NCBI RefSeq assembly: GCF_030150285.1 | Contig: NZ_JASLGE010000079.1 | Span: 119,832-183,831 of the forward strand | DNA length: 64,000 nucleotides | DNA from: Pseudomonas sp. | Lineage (GTDB): Bacteria > Pseudomonadota > Gammaproteobacteria > Pseudomonadales > Pseudomonadaceae | Direction of reading: 5' to 3' | Shown: positions 42,698-50,721 of the stretch, piece by piece | Position numbering within the stretch: the stretch's first letter is position 1 | How the letters are laid out: each line of letters starts with the position of its first letter | Made by a program: the position numbers and the translations under genes | Notes under the pieces: generated by a model | Database searches by the model: none | Told to the model about the DNA's origin: nothing | The model's input: only the letters and a program-made list of their open reading frames with translations

Positions 42698-44233
42698 TTA
42701 CGCGTCGATCAGGATGCTGGTGCCGGTCATTTCTTCAGGCTGTGGCAGGCCCAGCAGCTTGAGCATGGTCGGTGCCACGTCAGCCAACACGCCACCTTCG
42801 CGCACCTTCAGGTTGCGTTTGCCAACGTAGATGAACGGCACGGGCTCGCAGGTGTGGGCGGTGTGCGCCTGGCCTGTGGACTCGTCTTCCATTTGCTCGA
42901 CATTGCCGTGGTCGGCAGTGATCAGGGCTTCGCCGCCGACCTTTTCCAGGGCTTCGACAATGCGGCCTACGCAGGCGTCCAGGCATTCCACGGCCTTGAC
43001 TGCGGCATCAAATACGCCGCTGTGACCGACCATGTCACCGTTGGCGTAGTTGACCACGATCACGTCATAGCGCTGGTTTTCGATGGCGTCGACGATGTTG
43101 TCGGTGACTTCGGGCGCGCTCATTTCGGGCTGCAGGTCGTAGGTCGCGACTTTGGGGGAGGGCACCAGAATGCGGGTTTCACCCGGAAACGGTTCTTCAC
43201 GGCCACCCGAAAAGAAGAACGTCACGTGGGCGTACTTTTCGGTTTCGGCAATGCGCAGCTGGGTTTTGCCGTTTTTGGCCAGGTAATCGCCGAGCACGTT
43301 TTCCAGGCTGCCGGGCGCGAAGGCGCTGGGGGCCGGGATGCTGGCCGCGTATTGGGTGAGCATCACGAAGCCGGCGAGTTTTGGCTGGCGGGCCCGTTCG
43401 AACTCACTGAAGTGGTCTTCAACGAAGACGCGGCTCAACTCGCGGGCGCGGTCGGCGCGGAAGTTCATGAACACCACGGCGTCGCCGTCTTCCACCTTGA
43501 CGGGCTCGCCCAGGGTGGTGGCTTTGACGAACTCGTCGCTTTCGCCACGGGCGTAAGCGGCCTCAAGGCCTTCCTGGGCGGTGGCGGCGTTGAATTCGCC
43601 TTTGCCATCGACAATCAGGTTGTAGGCCTGGGCCACACGGTCCCAGCGGTTGTCGCGGTCCATGGCAAAGTAACGGCCGATCAGGCTGGCAATGCGGCCC
43701 TTGCCCAGTGTCTGGAACGCCGTATCCAGCAGCTCAATAGAGGACGCGGCGCTCTTTGGCGGAGTGTCACGGCCATCGAGGAAGGCGTGCAGGTAGATTT
43801 TTTCGGCACCGCGCTTGAAGGCCAGCTCGGCCATCGCCACGAGGTGGTCTTGATGGCTGTGAACGCCGCCGTCCGACAGCAGCCCCAGAATATGGACGGC
43901 CTTGCCGGCAGCAACGGCTTTGTCGACAGCGGCACAAATCGTCGGGTTTTCGAAGAACTCGCCGTCACGGATCGACTTGGTGACACGGGTGAAATCCTGA
44001 TACACCACGCGGCCTGCCCCCAGGTTCATGTGGCCGACTTCGGAGTTACCCATCTGCCCGTCAGGCAGCCCCACATCCATGCCAGAGCCTGAGATCAGGC
44101 CGTTTGGCTGGTTCGCGCACAGGCGATCGAGCACCGGTTTTTTGGCCGAAAAAACGGCGTTGTATTCGTGGCTTTCACTGTGACCGAAGCCATCCAGGAT
44201 GATCAGGACCAAAGGTTTAGGCGTGGTAGTCAT
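42698..44233 (-). CDS. gpmI: 2,3-bisphosphoglycerate-independent phosphoglycerate mutase
   Basis: 511 aa from ATG 44233. Alkaline phosphatase-superfamily fold with catalytic Ser in QMGNSEVGHMNLGAGR, metal motifs LVLIILDGFGHSE, NYANGDMVGHSGVFDAA and TADHGNVEQM, and the inserted transferase domain HAFLDGRDTPPKS. Interconverts 3- and 2-phosphoglycerate in glycolysis, Mn2+-dependent. Divergent from the rhodanese-grxC-secB operon, with a 148-bp shared promoter region. Confidence 0.97.
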   Translation of the reverse strand: MTTTPKPLVLIILDGFGHSESHEYNAVFSAKKPVLDRLCANQPNGLISGSGMDVGLPDGQMGNSEVGHMNLGAGRVVYQDFTRVTKSIRDGEFFENPTICAAVDKAVAAGKAVHILGLLSDGGVHSHQDHLVAMAELAFKRGAEKIYLHAFLDGRDTPPKSAASSIELLDTAFQTLGKGRIASLIGRYFAMDRDNRWDRVAQAYNLIVDGKGEFNAATAQEGLEAAYARGESDEFVKATTLGEPVKVEDGDAVVFMNFRADRARELSRVFVEDHFSEFERARQPKLAGFVMLTQYAASIPAPSAFAPGSLENVLGDYLAKNGKTQLRIAETEKYAHVTFFFSGGREEPFPGETRILVPSPKVATYDLQPEMSAPEVTDNIVDAIENQRYDVIVVNYANGDMVGHSGVFDAAVKAVECLDACVGRIVEALEKVGGEALITADHGNVEQMEDESTGQAHTAHTCEPVPFIYVGKRNLKVREGGVLADVAPTMLKLLGLPQPEEMTGTSILIDA

Positions 44234-44381
44234 AGATCCCACTCGTGGCTGGTTTAAAAGAAGGGTTGAAGAGGACGGGGAGTTTAAAGCGAAGTTCAGG
44301 TGGCGTCACCGCCGGGCGGGGTTTGGCCGACCAAGGTGGCTGTGTATACTGGCCCACATTTTACCGCCCTGGAACTTTCTG

Positions 44382-44795
44382 ATGGTTGATCACCTGATTG
44401 CATTTGCCACTTCTCACTACCTGCTCGTTGGCGCGTTTGTCATCTTGTTGGCGTTGTTGATCGCCCACGAATTGAGCCGTGGCGGTCGTAGCATCAGCAC
44501 CGGCGAGTTGACCGGCCTGGTTAACCGCGACGAAGGCGTGGTGATTGATATTCGTCCGGCCAAGGACTTCGCCGCCGGCCATATCGTGGGTGCGCTGAAC
44601 ATCCCGCAAGACAAGCTGATGGCGCGTATTGCCGAGCTGGACAAGCACAAGGGTAAAACCATTATTCTGGTTGATGCCCAGGGCCAGCATGCTGGCGGCC
44701 ACGCCCGTGAGCTGTTGAAGGCTGGCTACACGGCCGCGAAACTGTCCGGCGGCATTTCCAGCTGGCGCGCAGACAACCTGCCAGTGGTGAAGTAA
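44382..44795 (+). CDS. membrane-anchored rhodanese-like protein, active-site Cys absent (YibN-like)
   Basis: 137 aa from ATG 44382. One N-terminal membrane segment (about 12-30: YLLVGAFVILLALLIAHE), then a rhodanese domain (VVIDIRPAKDFAAGHIVGALNIP, ISSWRADNLPVV). The active-site loop, normally C-x-x-G-x-R, reads DAQGQH, with Asp98 in place of Cys, so sulfurtransferase chemistry is not expected. Same place as yibN before grxC and secB in E. coli. Two bases separate it from grxC. Confidence 0.87.
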   Translation: MVDHLIAFATSHYLLVGAFVILLALLIAHELSRGGRSISTGELTGLVNRDEGVVIDIRPAKDFAAGHIVGALNIPQDKLMARIAELDKHKGKTIILVDAQGQHAGGHARELLKAGYTAAKLSGGISSWRADNLPVVK

Positions 44796-44797
44796 TC

Positions 44798-45052
44798 ATG
44801 CCCAAGGTCATCGTGTACTCCAGCGACTATTGCCCCTATTGCTCACGTGCCAAGTACCTGCTTGAGAGCAAAGGCGTCGCCTTTGAAGAAATCAAGGTCG
44901 ACGGTAAACCTCAAGTGCGTGCCGACATGGCCCAGAAGGCGGGCCGTACCTCGGTCCCGCAAATCTGGATCGGCGAATTGCACGTGGGGGGTTGCGATGA
45001 CCTGTTTGCCCTGGAGCGTGCTGGTAAATTAAATGCGCTGCTGAACGTCTGA
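44798..45052 (+). CDS. grxC: glutaredoxin 3
   Basis: 84 aa with the redox motif CPYC (Cys11, Cys14), TSVPQIWIG cis-Pro loop and VGGCDDLFALE glutathione-binding segment. Reduces disulfides and mixed disulfides using glutathione in the cytosol. Follows yibN-like by two bases and precedes secB by 44 bp, a conserved trio. Confidence 0.96.
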   Translation: MPKVIVYSSDYCPYCSRAKYLLESKGVAFEEIKVDGKPQVRADMAQKAGRTSVPQIWIGELHVGGCDDLFALERAGKLNALLNV

Positions 45053-45096
45053 CTTTCACTTTCTCTATAAGCCCCGAAGATCAACAAGGATCTGTG

Positions 45097-45582
45097 ATGA
45101 CTGACCAACAGAACACCGCTGCTGTTAGCGATGAAGACACCGCTCCACAATTCTCCCTGCAACGCATCTACGTGCGTGACTTGTCGTTTGAAGCGCCAAA
45201 AAGCCCGGCGATCTTCCGTCAGCAGTGGGAACCTAGTGTTGGCCTGGACCTGAACACTCGTCAAAAGCCGTTGGAAGGTGACTTCTACGAAGTGGTTTTG
45301 ACCTTGTCGGTCACCGTGAAAAACGGCGACGAAGTAGCGTTCATTGCTGAAGTTCAGCAAGCGGGCATCTTCCTGATCAAGAACCTTGATCCAGCGTCGA
45401 TGAACCACACCTTGGGTGCGTTCTGCCCGAATATTCTGTTCCCGTATGCCCGTGAAACACTGGACAGCCTGGTGACCCGTGGCTCGTTCCCGGCACTGAT
45501 GCTGGCTCCGGTGAACTTCGATGCCTTGTACGCGCAAGAACTGCAGCGCATGCAGGAAGAAGGCTCCGTGACTGTTCAATAA
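45097..45582 (+). CDS. secB: protein-export chaperone SecB
   Basis: 161 aa from ATG 45097, with AAGGAT upstream. SecB core: FSLQRIYVRDLSFEAPKSP, YEVVLTLSVTVKNGDEVAF, EVQQAGIFLI, LGAFCPNILFPYARETLDSL, RGSFPALMLAPVNFDALY. Tetrameric cytosolic chaperone that keeps preproteins unfolded for SecA. Last gene of the operon; strong terminator follows. Confidence 0.97.
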   Translation: MTDQQNTAAVSDEDTAPQFSLQRIYVRDLSFEAPKSPAIFRQQWEPSVGLDLNTRQKPLEGDFYEVVLTLSVTVKNGDEVAFIAEVQQAGIFLIKNLDPASMNHTLGAFCPNILFPYARETLDSLVTRGSFPALMLAPVNFDALYAQELQRMQEEGSVTVQ

Positions 45583-45598
45583 ACAGCGCCAAGCTCAT

Positions 45599-45627
45599 AA
45601 AAAAGCGCCTGCACAGGCGCTTTTTTT
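45599..45627 (+). terminator. rho-independent terminator after secB
   Basis: AAGCGCCTG-CA-CAGGCGCTT hairpin followed by seven T, 17 bp past the secB stop. Confidence 0.92.
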
Positions 45628-45638
45628 ATGGGCTTTGT

Positions 45639-45703
45639 GTAGGCGAAAGCGAACTCGCGGTCTTTTAAACAGATTAAAAGATCGCGAGCAAGCTCGCTCC
45701 TAC
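45639..45703. repeat. REP-type hairpin
   Basis: GTAGGCGAAAGCGAACTCGCGG...TTAAAAGATCGCGAGCAAGCTCGCTCCTAC, inverted repeat between converging secB and trmL. Confidence 0.7.
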
Positions 45704-45714
45704 GGGTTTTCGTA

Positions 45715-46170
45715 CTATTTGAAGCCCAGTTGCCGCCAGGCTTCGTACACGGCTACCGCTACGGTGTTGGACAGGTTCAGGCTGCGGCAACCTTCGCGCA
45801 TGGGCAGGCGCAGGCGGTGGTCGCCGTCCAGCGCGTCCAGCACTTCGGGTGGCAAGCCGCGGCTTTCAGGGCCGAAGATAAACGCATCGCCTTCGGCATA
45901 CTGCACGTCGTGAAACGGCTTGGAGCCTTTGGTGGTGAAGGCGAACAGGCGCGGGTGGCCCAGGCTTTCCAGGCAACTGGCCAGGTCAGCATGGCGCTTG
46001 AGCGGGGCGTACTCGTGGTAGTCGAGCCCGGCACGGCGCAAGCGCTTGTCGTCCAGTTCAAAGCCGATAGGCTCGATCAAATGCAGGTGGCAGCCGCTAT
46101 TGGCGCACAGCCTGATAATGTTGCCGGTGTTCGGCGGAATTTCTGGTTGAAAAAGGATGACGTGAAACAT
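45715..46170 (-). CDS. trmL: tRNA (cytidine/uridine-34-2'-O)-methyltransferase TrmL
   Basis: 151 aa from ATG 46170, with GGAG upstream; longer in-frame versions extend into the opposite gene and are not credible. SPOUT knot signatures: FQPEIPPNTGNIIRLCANSG, FIFGPESRGLPPE, LPMREGCRSLNLSNTVAVAVYEA. Methylates the wobble 2'-hydroxyl of leucine tRNAs. The start codon region overlaps that of the divergent small membrane protein by two bases, leaving the promoters inside the coding sequences. Confidence 0.95.
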   Translation of the reverse strand: MFHVILFQPEIPPNTGNIIRLCANSGCHLHLIEPIGFELDDKRLRRAGLDYHEYAPLKRHADLASCLESLGHPRLFAFTTKGSKPFHDVQYAEGDAFIFGPESRGLPPEVLDALDGDHRLRLPMREGCRSLNLSNTVAVAVYEAWRQLGFK

Positions 46171-46606
46171 GCACGGCTCCGAATATAAAGATGGGCAGCA
46201 TTCTACGCCTGAAGAAGACCCAAGACCGAAACTCTGGCCCCGGGTTTTAGGTTCTTTGGCAATTGTGGGGATGATGGTCGGCCTGATGATCGGGCGTTTG
46301 ACCGCCCCTGAGCCTGTAGAACTGCAGCAGGTTGAGGTGCAGCCAGGGGAATTGGTGCTGTGGTTCAACGACGAACCCAGGCTGCATGGCGAGCAGGTTG
46401 ATGGCACCGTGGCTATTGTTTTTGAGGCGCAAGGCAAGGCGCAGGGCGGCCAGTTCAAGTTCAATGGCAAGGCCGTGAACTGGCGTGTGCGACGTGCGGA
46501 GGGGGGGCTGGTGCTGACCGTGGTAGCGGCCCGTGCCCTGCAGGGCGACTGGGCCGGCGCGCCACAGGATGGGCGCTGGCGGTTGCAGGTGAACCTGCGT
46601 GAGTAA
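46169..46606 (+). CDS. conserved hypothetical membrane-anchored protein
   Basis: 145 aa. One predicted membrane segment about 25-44 (RVLGSLAIVGMMVGLMIGRL) followed by a periplasmic part with beta-type sequence (VEVQPGELVLWFNDEPRLHGE, GTVAIVFEAQGKAQGGQFKF, WRVRRAEGGLVLTVV). No recognised domain. Divergent from trmL with a two-base overlap, as if the two share a regulatory segment. Reading-frame composition (GC-rich third positions) is normal for the genome. Confidence 0.72.
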   Translation: MHGSEYKDGQHSTPEEDPRPKLWPRVLGSLAIVGMMVGLMIGRLTAPEPVELQQVEVQPGELVLWFNDEPRLHGEQVDGTVAIVFEAQGKAQGGQFKFNGKAVNWRVRRAEGGLVLTVVAARALQGDWAGAPQDGRWRLQVNLRE

Positions 46607-46624
46607 TAAAAGAGGGAAGGCCGG

Positions 46625-46741
46625 CCTGCCTGTACCGGGTTCCCCAAAGCGGTGTGCGCGAAGATGCTGATGGCATCAAGGCTGCGGGTGTAAAAGTGGG
46701 GAGTCTTGACCTGCCTGTATCAAGGTCCCCTAAACCGGTGT
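46625..46741. repeat. pair of short direct repeats
   Basis: CCTGCCTGTACCGGGTTCCC (46625 onward, to about 46655) recurs as CCTGCCTGTATCAAGGTCCC (46710-46741), about three-quarters identical over 31 bp, ending GCGGTGT and CCGGTGT. Within the 399-bp gap before ntrC, which otherwise holds only a terminator and a repeat remnant. Confidence 0.5.
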
Positions 46742-46809
46742 TGCTTGTTATAGGTATTGCAGGGTGCGTGCCAGTTTTTGTTTTTCAGTGTTTTTTTATT
46801 TTTGATACG

Positions 46810-46836
46810 CAAAAGCCCCGGAATTCGGGGCTTTTG
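46810..46836. terminator. bidirectional rho-independent terminator
   Basis: Perfect CAAAAGCCCC-GGAATTC-GGGGCTTTTG stem-loop. It lies about 200 bp beyond the small membrane protein gene and 170 bp beyond ntrC (opposite strand), so it could end transcription from both sides. Confidence 0.8.
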
Positions 46837-46922
46837 TTTGGGGGCGTCAAATGCAACCGTGTGGCGCTGTAAGCCTTGAGTTAGAGAGGTGCACGCTAAT
46901 AGTGCGTGGTGTTTGAGGGTGG

Positions 46923-47000
46923 TGCGTTCGGCCAGCGTGGTTTATGGGGGGCCTTGGATCAAAAGCCAGATCAAAAGATCACGAGCAAGCTCGTTCCTAC
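46923..47000. repeat. truncated third copy of the long non-coding repeat
   Basis: Matches the right end of the 38298-38665 element: GCGTTCGGCCAGCGTGGTTT, GGATCAAAAGCCAGATCAAA, and the closing REP half ACGAGCAAGCTCGTTCCTAC. It ends just before the ntrC stop. Confidence 0.75.
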
Positions 47001-47005
47001 AGGTC

Positions 47006-48439
47006 TTACGTCTCGTCGTTGTCGTCCTCGTCGCCGTCGATTTTCATGCCCAGCTCTTTGATCTTGCGGGTTAGGGTGTTGCGGCCCCAGCCCAGCAGTA
47101 AGGCGGCATCGCGGCGGCGGCCGGCGGTGTGTTTGAGCGCGGTTTCGATCATGATTCGCTCAAACGTCGGCACGGCGCTGTCCAGCAGGTTGGACTGGCC
47201 ACGGCTCAGCGCCTGGTCGGCCCATTGGCGCAGGGCTTGCTCCCAGTTGGTGACCGGGGCCGCGTCTTGTTGCAGGCTCAACAGCTCGGGCGGCAGGTCG
47301 CTGACATGCACTTCGCGGCCAGAGGCCATGACCGTGATCCAGCGGCAGGTGTTTTCCAACTGACGCACGTTGCCCGGCCACGGCAGGTTTTTCAGGTATT
47401 GCTCGGTTTCGGCTTTGAGCAGCTTGGGTTCGACCGACAACTCTTGCGCCGCACTGCTCAGAAAGTGCCGCGCCAGGGTCGGGATGTCTTCACGGCGGTC
47501 GGATAAGCGTGGGATATGAATGCGAATTACGTTCAGACGGTGGAACAAGTCTTCTCGGAATTTGCCTGCCTGCACCAGCGTTTCGAGGTTTTGGTGGGTG
47601 GCGGCAATGATCCGCACATCGACCTTGACTGGCGTGTGCCCGCCCACACGGTAGAACTCACCGTCAGCCAGCACTCGCAACAGCCGGGTCTGGGTGTCGG
47701 CCGGCATATCGCCAATTTCATCGAGAAACAGCGTACCGCCATCGGCTTGCTCAAAACGCCCGCGCCGCAGGTTGGCAGCGCCCGTGAACGCACCTTTCTC
47801 GTGACCGAACAGTTCGGACTCCATCAAGTCCTTGGGGATGGCAGCCATGTTCAAGGCAATAAACGGTGAGGCCGCCCGGGGGCTATGGCGGTGCAAGGCG
47901 TGGGCGACCAGTTCTTTGCCGGTGCCCGACTCGCCGTTGATCAATACGGTGATATTGGAATGGCTCAGGCGGCCGATGGCGCGAAACACTTCTTGCATCG
48001 CCGGGGCTTCACCGATGATCTCCGGGGTACGGGCCAGAGCGGGTGCCACGGCCAGGCCTTGTTGCTCCTGAGCGTGCTGGTTGGCGCGCTTGACCAGCGA
48101 CACCGCCTCGTCGACGTCAAACGGCTTGGGCAGGTACTCGAAAGCACCGCCTTGATACGACGCTACCGCGCTGTCCAGGTCGGAATGCGCGGTCATGATG
48201 ATGACGGGCAAGCGCGGGTGCTGTTCGCGGATTTTAGCCAGCAAGTCGAGGCCGCTTGCGCCGGGCATGCGGATGTCGGAAATGATGACGTCAGGCTGCT
48301 GGCGTGCGAGGCGGCTCATCACACCATCGGCGCTGTCGAAGCTCTGCGTGGTCATGCCTTCCTGTTGCAAGGCTTTTTCCAGGACCCAACGGATAGAACG
48401 GTCGTCGTCGACGATCCACACGGTTTCACTTCGGCTCAT
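47006..48439 (-). CDS. ntrC: nitrogen regulation response regulator NtrC
   Basis: 477 aa, full length. Receiver (VWIVDDDRSIRWVLEKAL, phosphoacceptor Asp in VIISDIRMPG), sigma-54 AAA+ domain with Walker A GESGTGKELVA, the GAFTGA loop that touches sigma-54, and Walker B GGTLFLDEIGD, then a Fis-type HTH at the C-terminus (GRRRDAALLLGWGRNTLTRKI). The tail is acidic. Activates RpoN promoters under nitrogen limitation. Overlaps ntrB by four bases. Confidence 0.97.
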   Translation of the reverse strand: MSRSETVWIVDDDRSIRWVLEKALQQEGMTTQSFDSADGVMSRLARQQPDVIISDIRMPGASGLDLLAKIREQHPRLPVIIMTAHSDLDSAVASYQGGAFEYLPKPFDVDEAVSLVKRANQHAQEQQGLAVAPALARTPEIIGEAPAMQEVFRAIGRLSHSNITVLINGESGTGKELVAHALHRHSPRAASPFIALNMAAIPKDLMESELFGHEKGAFTGAANLRRGRFEQADGGTLFLDEIGDMPADTQTRLLRVLADGEFYRVGGHTPVKVDVRIIAATHQNLETLVQAGKFREDLFHRLNVIRIHIPRLSDRREDIPTLARHFLSSAAQELSVEPKLLKAETEQYLKNLPWPGNVRQLENTCRWITVMASGREVHVSDLPPELLSLQQDAAPVTNWEQALRQWADQALSRGQSNLLDSAVPTFERIMIETALKHTAGRRRDAALLLGWGRNTLTRKIKELGMKIDGDEDDNDET

Positions 48440-49521
48440 GTCGATGCGGCTCCTTGTTCCAGTGGTAGAAAGATCGAGAAGAGTGTGTGGCCGGGGTGGT
48501 TTTCACACTCGATCAATCCCTGGTGCTGACTAATGATGTTCTGGGTGATGGCAAGGCCCAGCCCGGTGCCATCCGGACGGCCGCTGACCATCGGGAAAAA
48601 CAGGGTGTCTTGCAACTCGGCCGGGATGCCTGGGCCGTTGTCGATGATTTCGATTTTGGTGACCAGCCGATGCCGCACGTGGCCAATGGTGAACTGTCGC
48701 ATGGCGCGGGTGCGCAGGCTGATGCGGCCCAGGCGCAGCTCATTCTGGCTGCCAATGGCCTGCATGGCGTTGCGCACGATGTTGAGCACGGCCTGGATCA
48801 TTTGTTCGCGGTCGATCAACAGGTCGGGCAGGCTTGGGTCGTAGTCGCGCACCAGCGTGATGCTGCCTTGGGTTTCGGCATCCACCAAGCTGCACACGCG
48901 CTCCAGCACTTCATGAACATTGGTCATGGCCAGCGACGGCAGTTTGTTGGAGCCCAGCATGCGGTCGACCAGGTTACGCAGGCGGTCGGCCTCTTCAATG
49001 ATCACATTGGTGTAGTCGCGCAGGCTCTCATCAGGGAGTTGGCGGGCCAGCAGTTGCGCGGCACCGCGTATGCCCCCCAGCGGGTTTTTTATTTCATGGG
49101 CCAGGCCGCGCACCAGCATCTTGCTGGTCTCCTGTTTGGACAGTTGCGCCTCTTCCTTGGTGATGCGCAGCAGCCGGTCGCGTGGATGAACCTCAAGCAA
49201 CAACAAGGTGTCGTCCTGGCTCAGGATGGGCGTCACCGCGTAATCAACGGTCAGGGTCTGGCCGGAGAGGGAGGTCAGCAACGCTTCGCGCTTGGTGAAC
49301 GGGTGCGCATGCTCAACGGCCTGACGCAACGAATGCAGGGCCTCGGTGGACTCTGTAAACAACTCACTGATGAATTGCCCATGACTGCGCTGGCCGCTGA
49401 TGGCCAATAGCATTTCAGCCGCCGGGTTCATGTACTCAAGGCGAAGGTCGGCATTGAGCAACAGCGTAGCGGTGGTCAGGTTATCGAGTAACAGTCGGTG
49501 CAGGGCATCACTGATGGTCAT
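48436..49521 (-). CDS. ntrB: nitrogen regulation sensor kinase NtrB
   Basis: 361 aa from ATG 49521; upstream in-frame codons form a hydrophobic extension without family similarity. PAS sensor (LLLNADLRLEYMNPAAEMLL), HisKA with phosphoacceptor His in LAHEIKNPLGGIRGAAQLL, HATPase with NIVRNAMQAI and GRPDGTGLGLAI. Soluble kinase/phosphatase acting on NtrC under PII control. An NtrC-type site lies about 190 bp upstream. glnA is not in view: the next gene upstream in this window is a cupin lipoprotein. Confidence 0.95.
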   Translation of the reverse strand: MTISDALHRLLLDNLTTATLLLNADLRLEYMNPAAEMLLAISGQRSHGQFISELFTESTEALHSLRQAVEHAHPFTKREALLTSLSGQTLTVDYAVTPILSQDDTLLLLEVHPRDRLLRITKEEAQLSKQETSKMLVRGLAHEIKNPLGGIRGAAQLLARQLPDESLRDYTNVIIEEADRLRNLVDRMLGSNKLPSLAMTNVHEVLERVCSLVDAETQGSITLVRDYDPSLPDLLIDREQMIQAVLNIVRNAMQAIGSQNELRLGRISLRTRAMRQFTIGHVRHRLVTKIEIIDNGPGIPAELQDTLFFPMVSGRPDGTGLGLAITQNIISQHQGLIECENHPGHTLFSIFLPLEQGAAST

Positions 49522-49712
49522 GGGGCGATCCCGAATTGCTTGCGCGAGTGAGGCGCGGGTGCAAGGAAAATGCAAAAAACAAACCAAGGCTCCGAAAAGA
49601 AGCGCGAATGACCTGAAATAGCGGTTTTGCACCGGTTCAGGGGCTGTGCGGGCTCGGCCCGTGGCGTGTTTTGAACCAAACTGGGCTGTCGAGTGCCTCG
49701 CTGAATACTTAT

Positions 49713-49730
49713 CGCACCAATATAGTGCAT
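49713..49730 (-). promoter_or_regulatory. NtrC-binding site upstream of ntrB
   Basis: On the minus strand ATGCACTATATTGGTGCG, an excellent match to the NtrC dyad TGCACTA-N3-TGGTGCA. It lies about 190 bp before the ntrB start and suggests autogenous control of ntrBC. I could not find a clear sigma-54 -24/-12 pair between the site and the gene. Confidence 0.75.
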
Positions 49731-50053
49731 TTTGGCTGAATAGATTCAGTGCGGCTCAATCACTGGCGAGCGACGCGTGTTGGCATCACGGGCGGCCCAG
49801 GCGCGGCGGATAAAAGCGGCTCGCAAGCGTTTGCTGCACCATCATGTTGCCTTCCCTCAAGTGGGCACACAGCAGCAGCCCCCTGCGGCGTGACGGGATG
49901 AGGGGCGGGCGGTGCTGTGCCGTGGGTTGCCCGTCAGGCTGGCCATTGATCGCGAAGGATCGGTCAACCTGTGCGGGTTGCTGAGCGGGCGAAAAGTATC
50001 AGGCGTTCAAGAAAATATGGCCGCTGAGTGTGTGTTCGCCCAAGGCGTTCAGG
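49731..50053. other. intergenic region between ntrB promoter and cupin lipoprotein gene
   Basis: Contains one noteworthy minute frame on the minus strand (49786-49845, 19 codons, MMVQQTLASRFYPPRLGRP) with a strong GAGGGAAGG ribosome site just before ATG. No other coding signal, no tRNA and no clear terminator are visible. The small frame may be a leader peptide or chance. Confidence 0.3.
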
Positions 50054-50482
50054 TCAGTGCTGCAGAGGGATGCCAGGGCTGCCGGCATAGAAAATCACCA
50101 GTTCAGTCGGCTGGTTGCCCGTCTTGCCGCGATGAACGGTGTCAACGACCTCAGGCAGCACCTCGCCCTGTTTAAAGGTTTTGCTCTTGCCGTCTTGAAT
50201 TTCAATGGTGATTTCGCCTTGGGCCACATACGCCGCGTTCGGGATGGGGTGGGTATGCCAGCCCAGTGCGCTGTTGGCGGGTATCTTGATTTTGAGTACC
50301 GACAACTCGGGCTTTGCGCCTGGGTAGGCTGTATACGGCGTGCCGTCCCAGGACGAGCTGCTTTGCAGCAGCAGCGTTTTTTCGATGCTGGTCGGGGCCG
50401 TGGTATCCATGGGGGTCGAGGAGGTGGTGCAGCCTATCAGTGACACGCAGATGAGTGAGGCAAAGCATAGTTTTGGCATCAT
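50054..50482 (-). CDS. cupin-domain lipoprotein
   Basis: 142 aa. Lipoprotein signal peptide with lipobox SLIGC (Cys18), then a single cupin barrel: LKIKIPANSALGWHTHPIPNAAYVAQGE with metal-binding His/Glu pattern and FKQGEVLPEVVDTVHRG. Likely outer or inner membrane-anchored, facing the periplasm. Cupin function cannot be assigned from this (metal binding, sensing or isomerase). The gene stands alone on the strand of ntrBC. Confidence 0.82.
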   Translation of the reverse strand: MMPKLCFASLICVSLIGCTTSSTPMDTTAPTSIEKTLLLQSSSSWDGTPYTAYPGAKPELSVLKIKIPANSALGWHTHPIPNAAYVAQGEITIEIQDGKSKTFKQGEVLPEVVDTVHRGKTGNQPTELVIFYAGSPGIPLQH

Positions 50483-50721
50483 TGGGGAAGACCGTCCTGT
50501 AAAAAAGGGAGGGATCAGCCTACGGATATGCCAACAGGTGTTATGTCGGACCTAGCCTTGACTTGGCGAGGCAAAAGAAGATTCACCTATCAGAAAGGGT
50601 GTGTGCAGTAGCGGGATTTCACCGCTGCGGTCGTGCATAAAAAACCTCCCCAACGCCTTAACTGCCAAAGGCGCGTTGAGTTTCAGGAGAGGGCTGGGTC
50701 ACGCCACCCGGCGCTGCGGGT

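Noticed and set aside
46171..46647. N-terminal extension of TrmL to 310 aa
   Set aside because: It is the antisense of the divergent membrane protein gene; the SPOUT domain begins exactly at ATG 46170, which has a GGAG site.
49522..49632. Extension of NtrB by 37 hydrophobic residues that could look like a signal anchor
   Set aside because: NtrB is soluble and its conserved start is at ATG 49521; the extension spans the leader and lacks a ribosome site.
50054..50482. Cupin lipoprotein considered as part of the lactam cluster
   Set aside because: It is 240 bp from the AraC gene, with a possible terminator hairpin between, and has no evident catabolic role.
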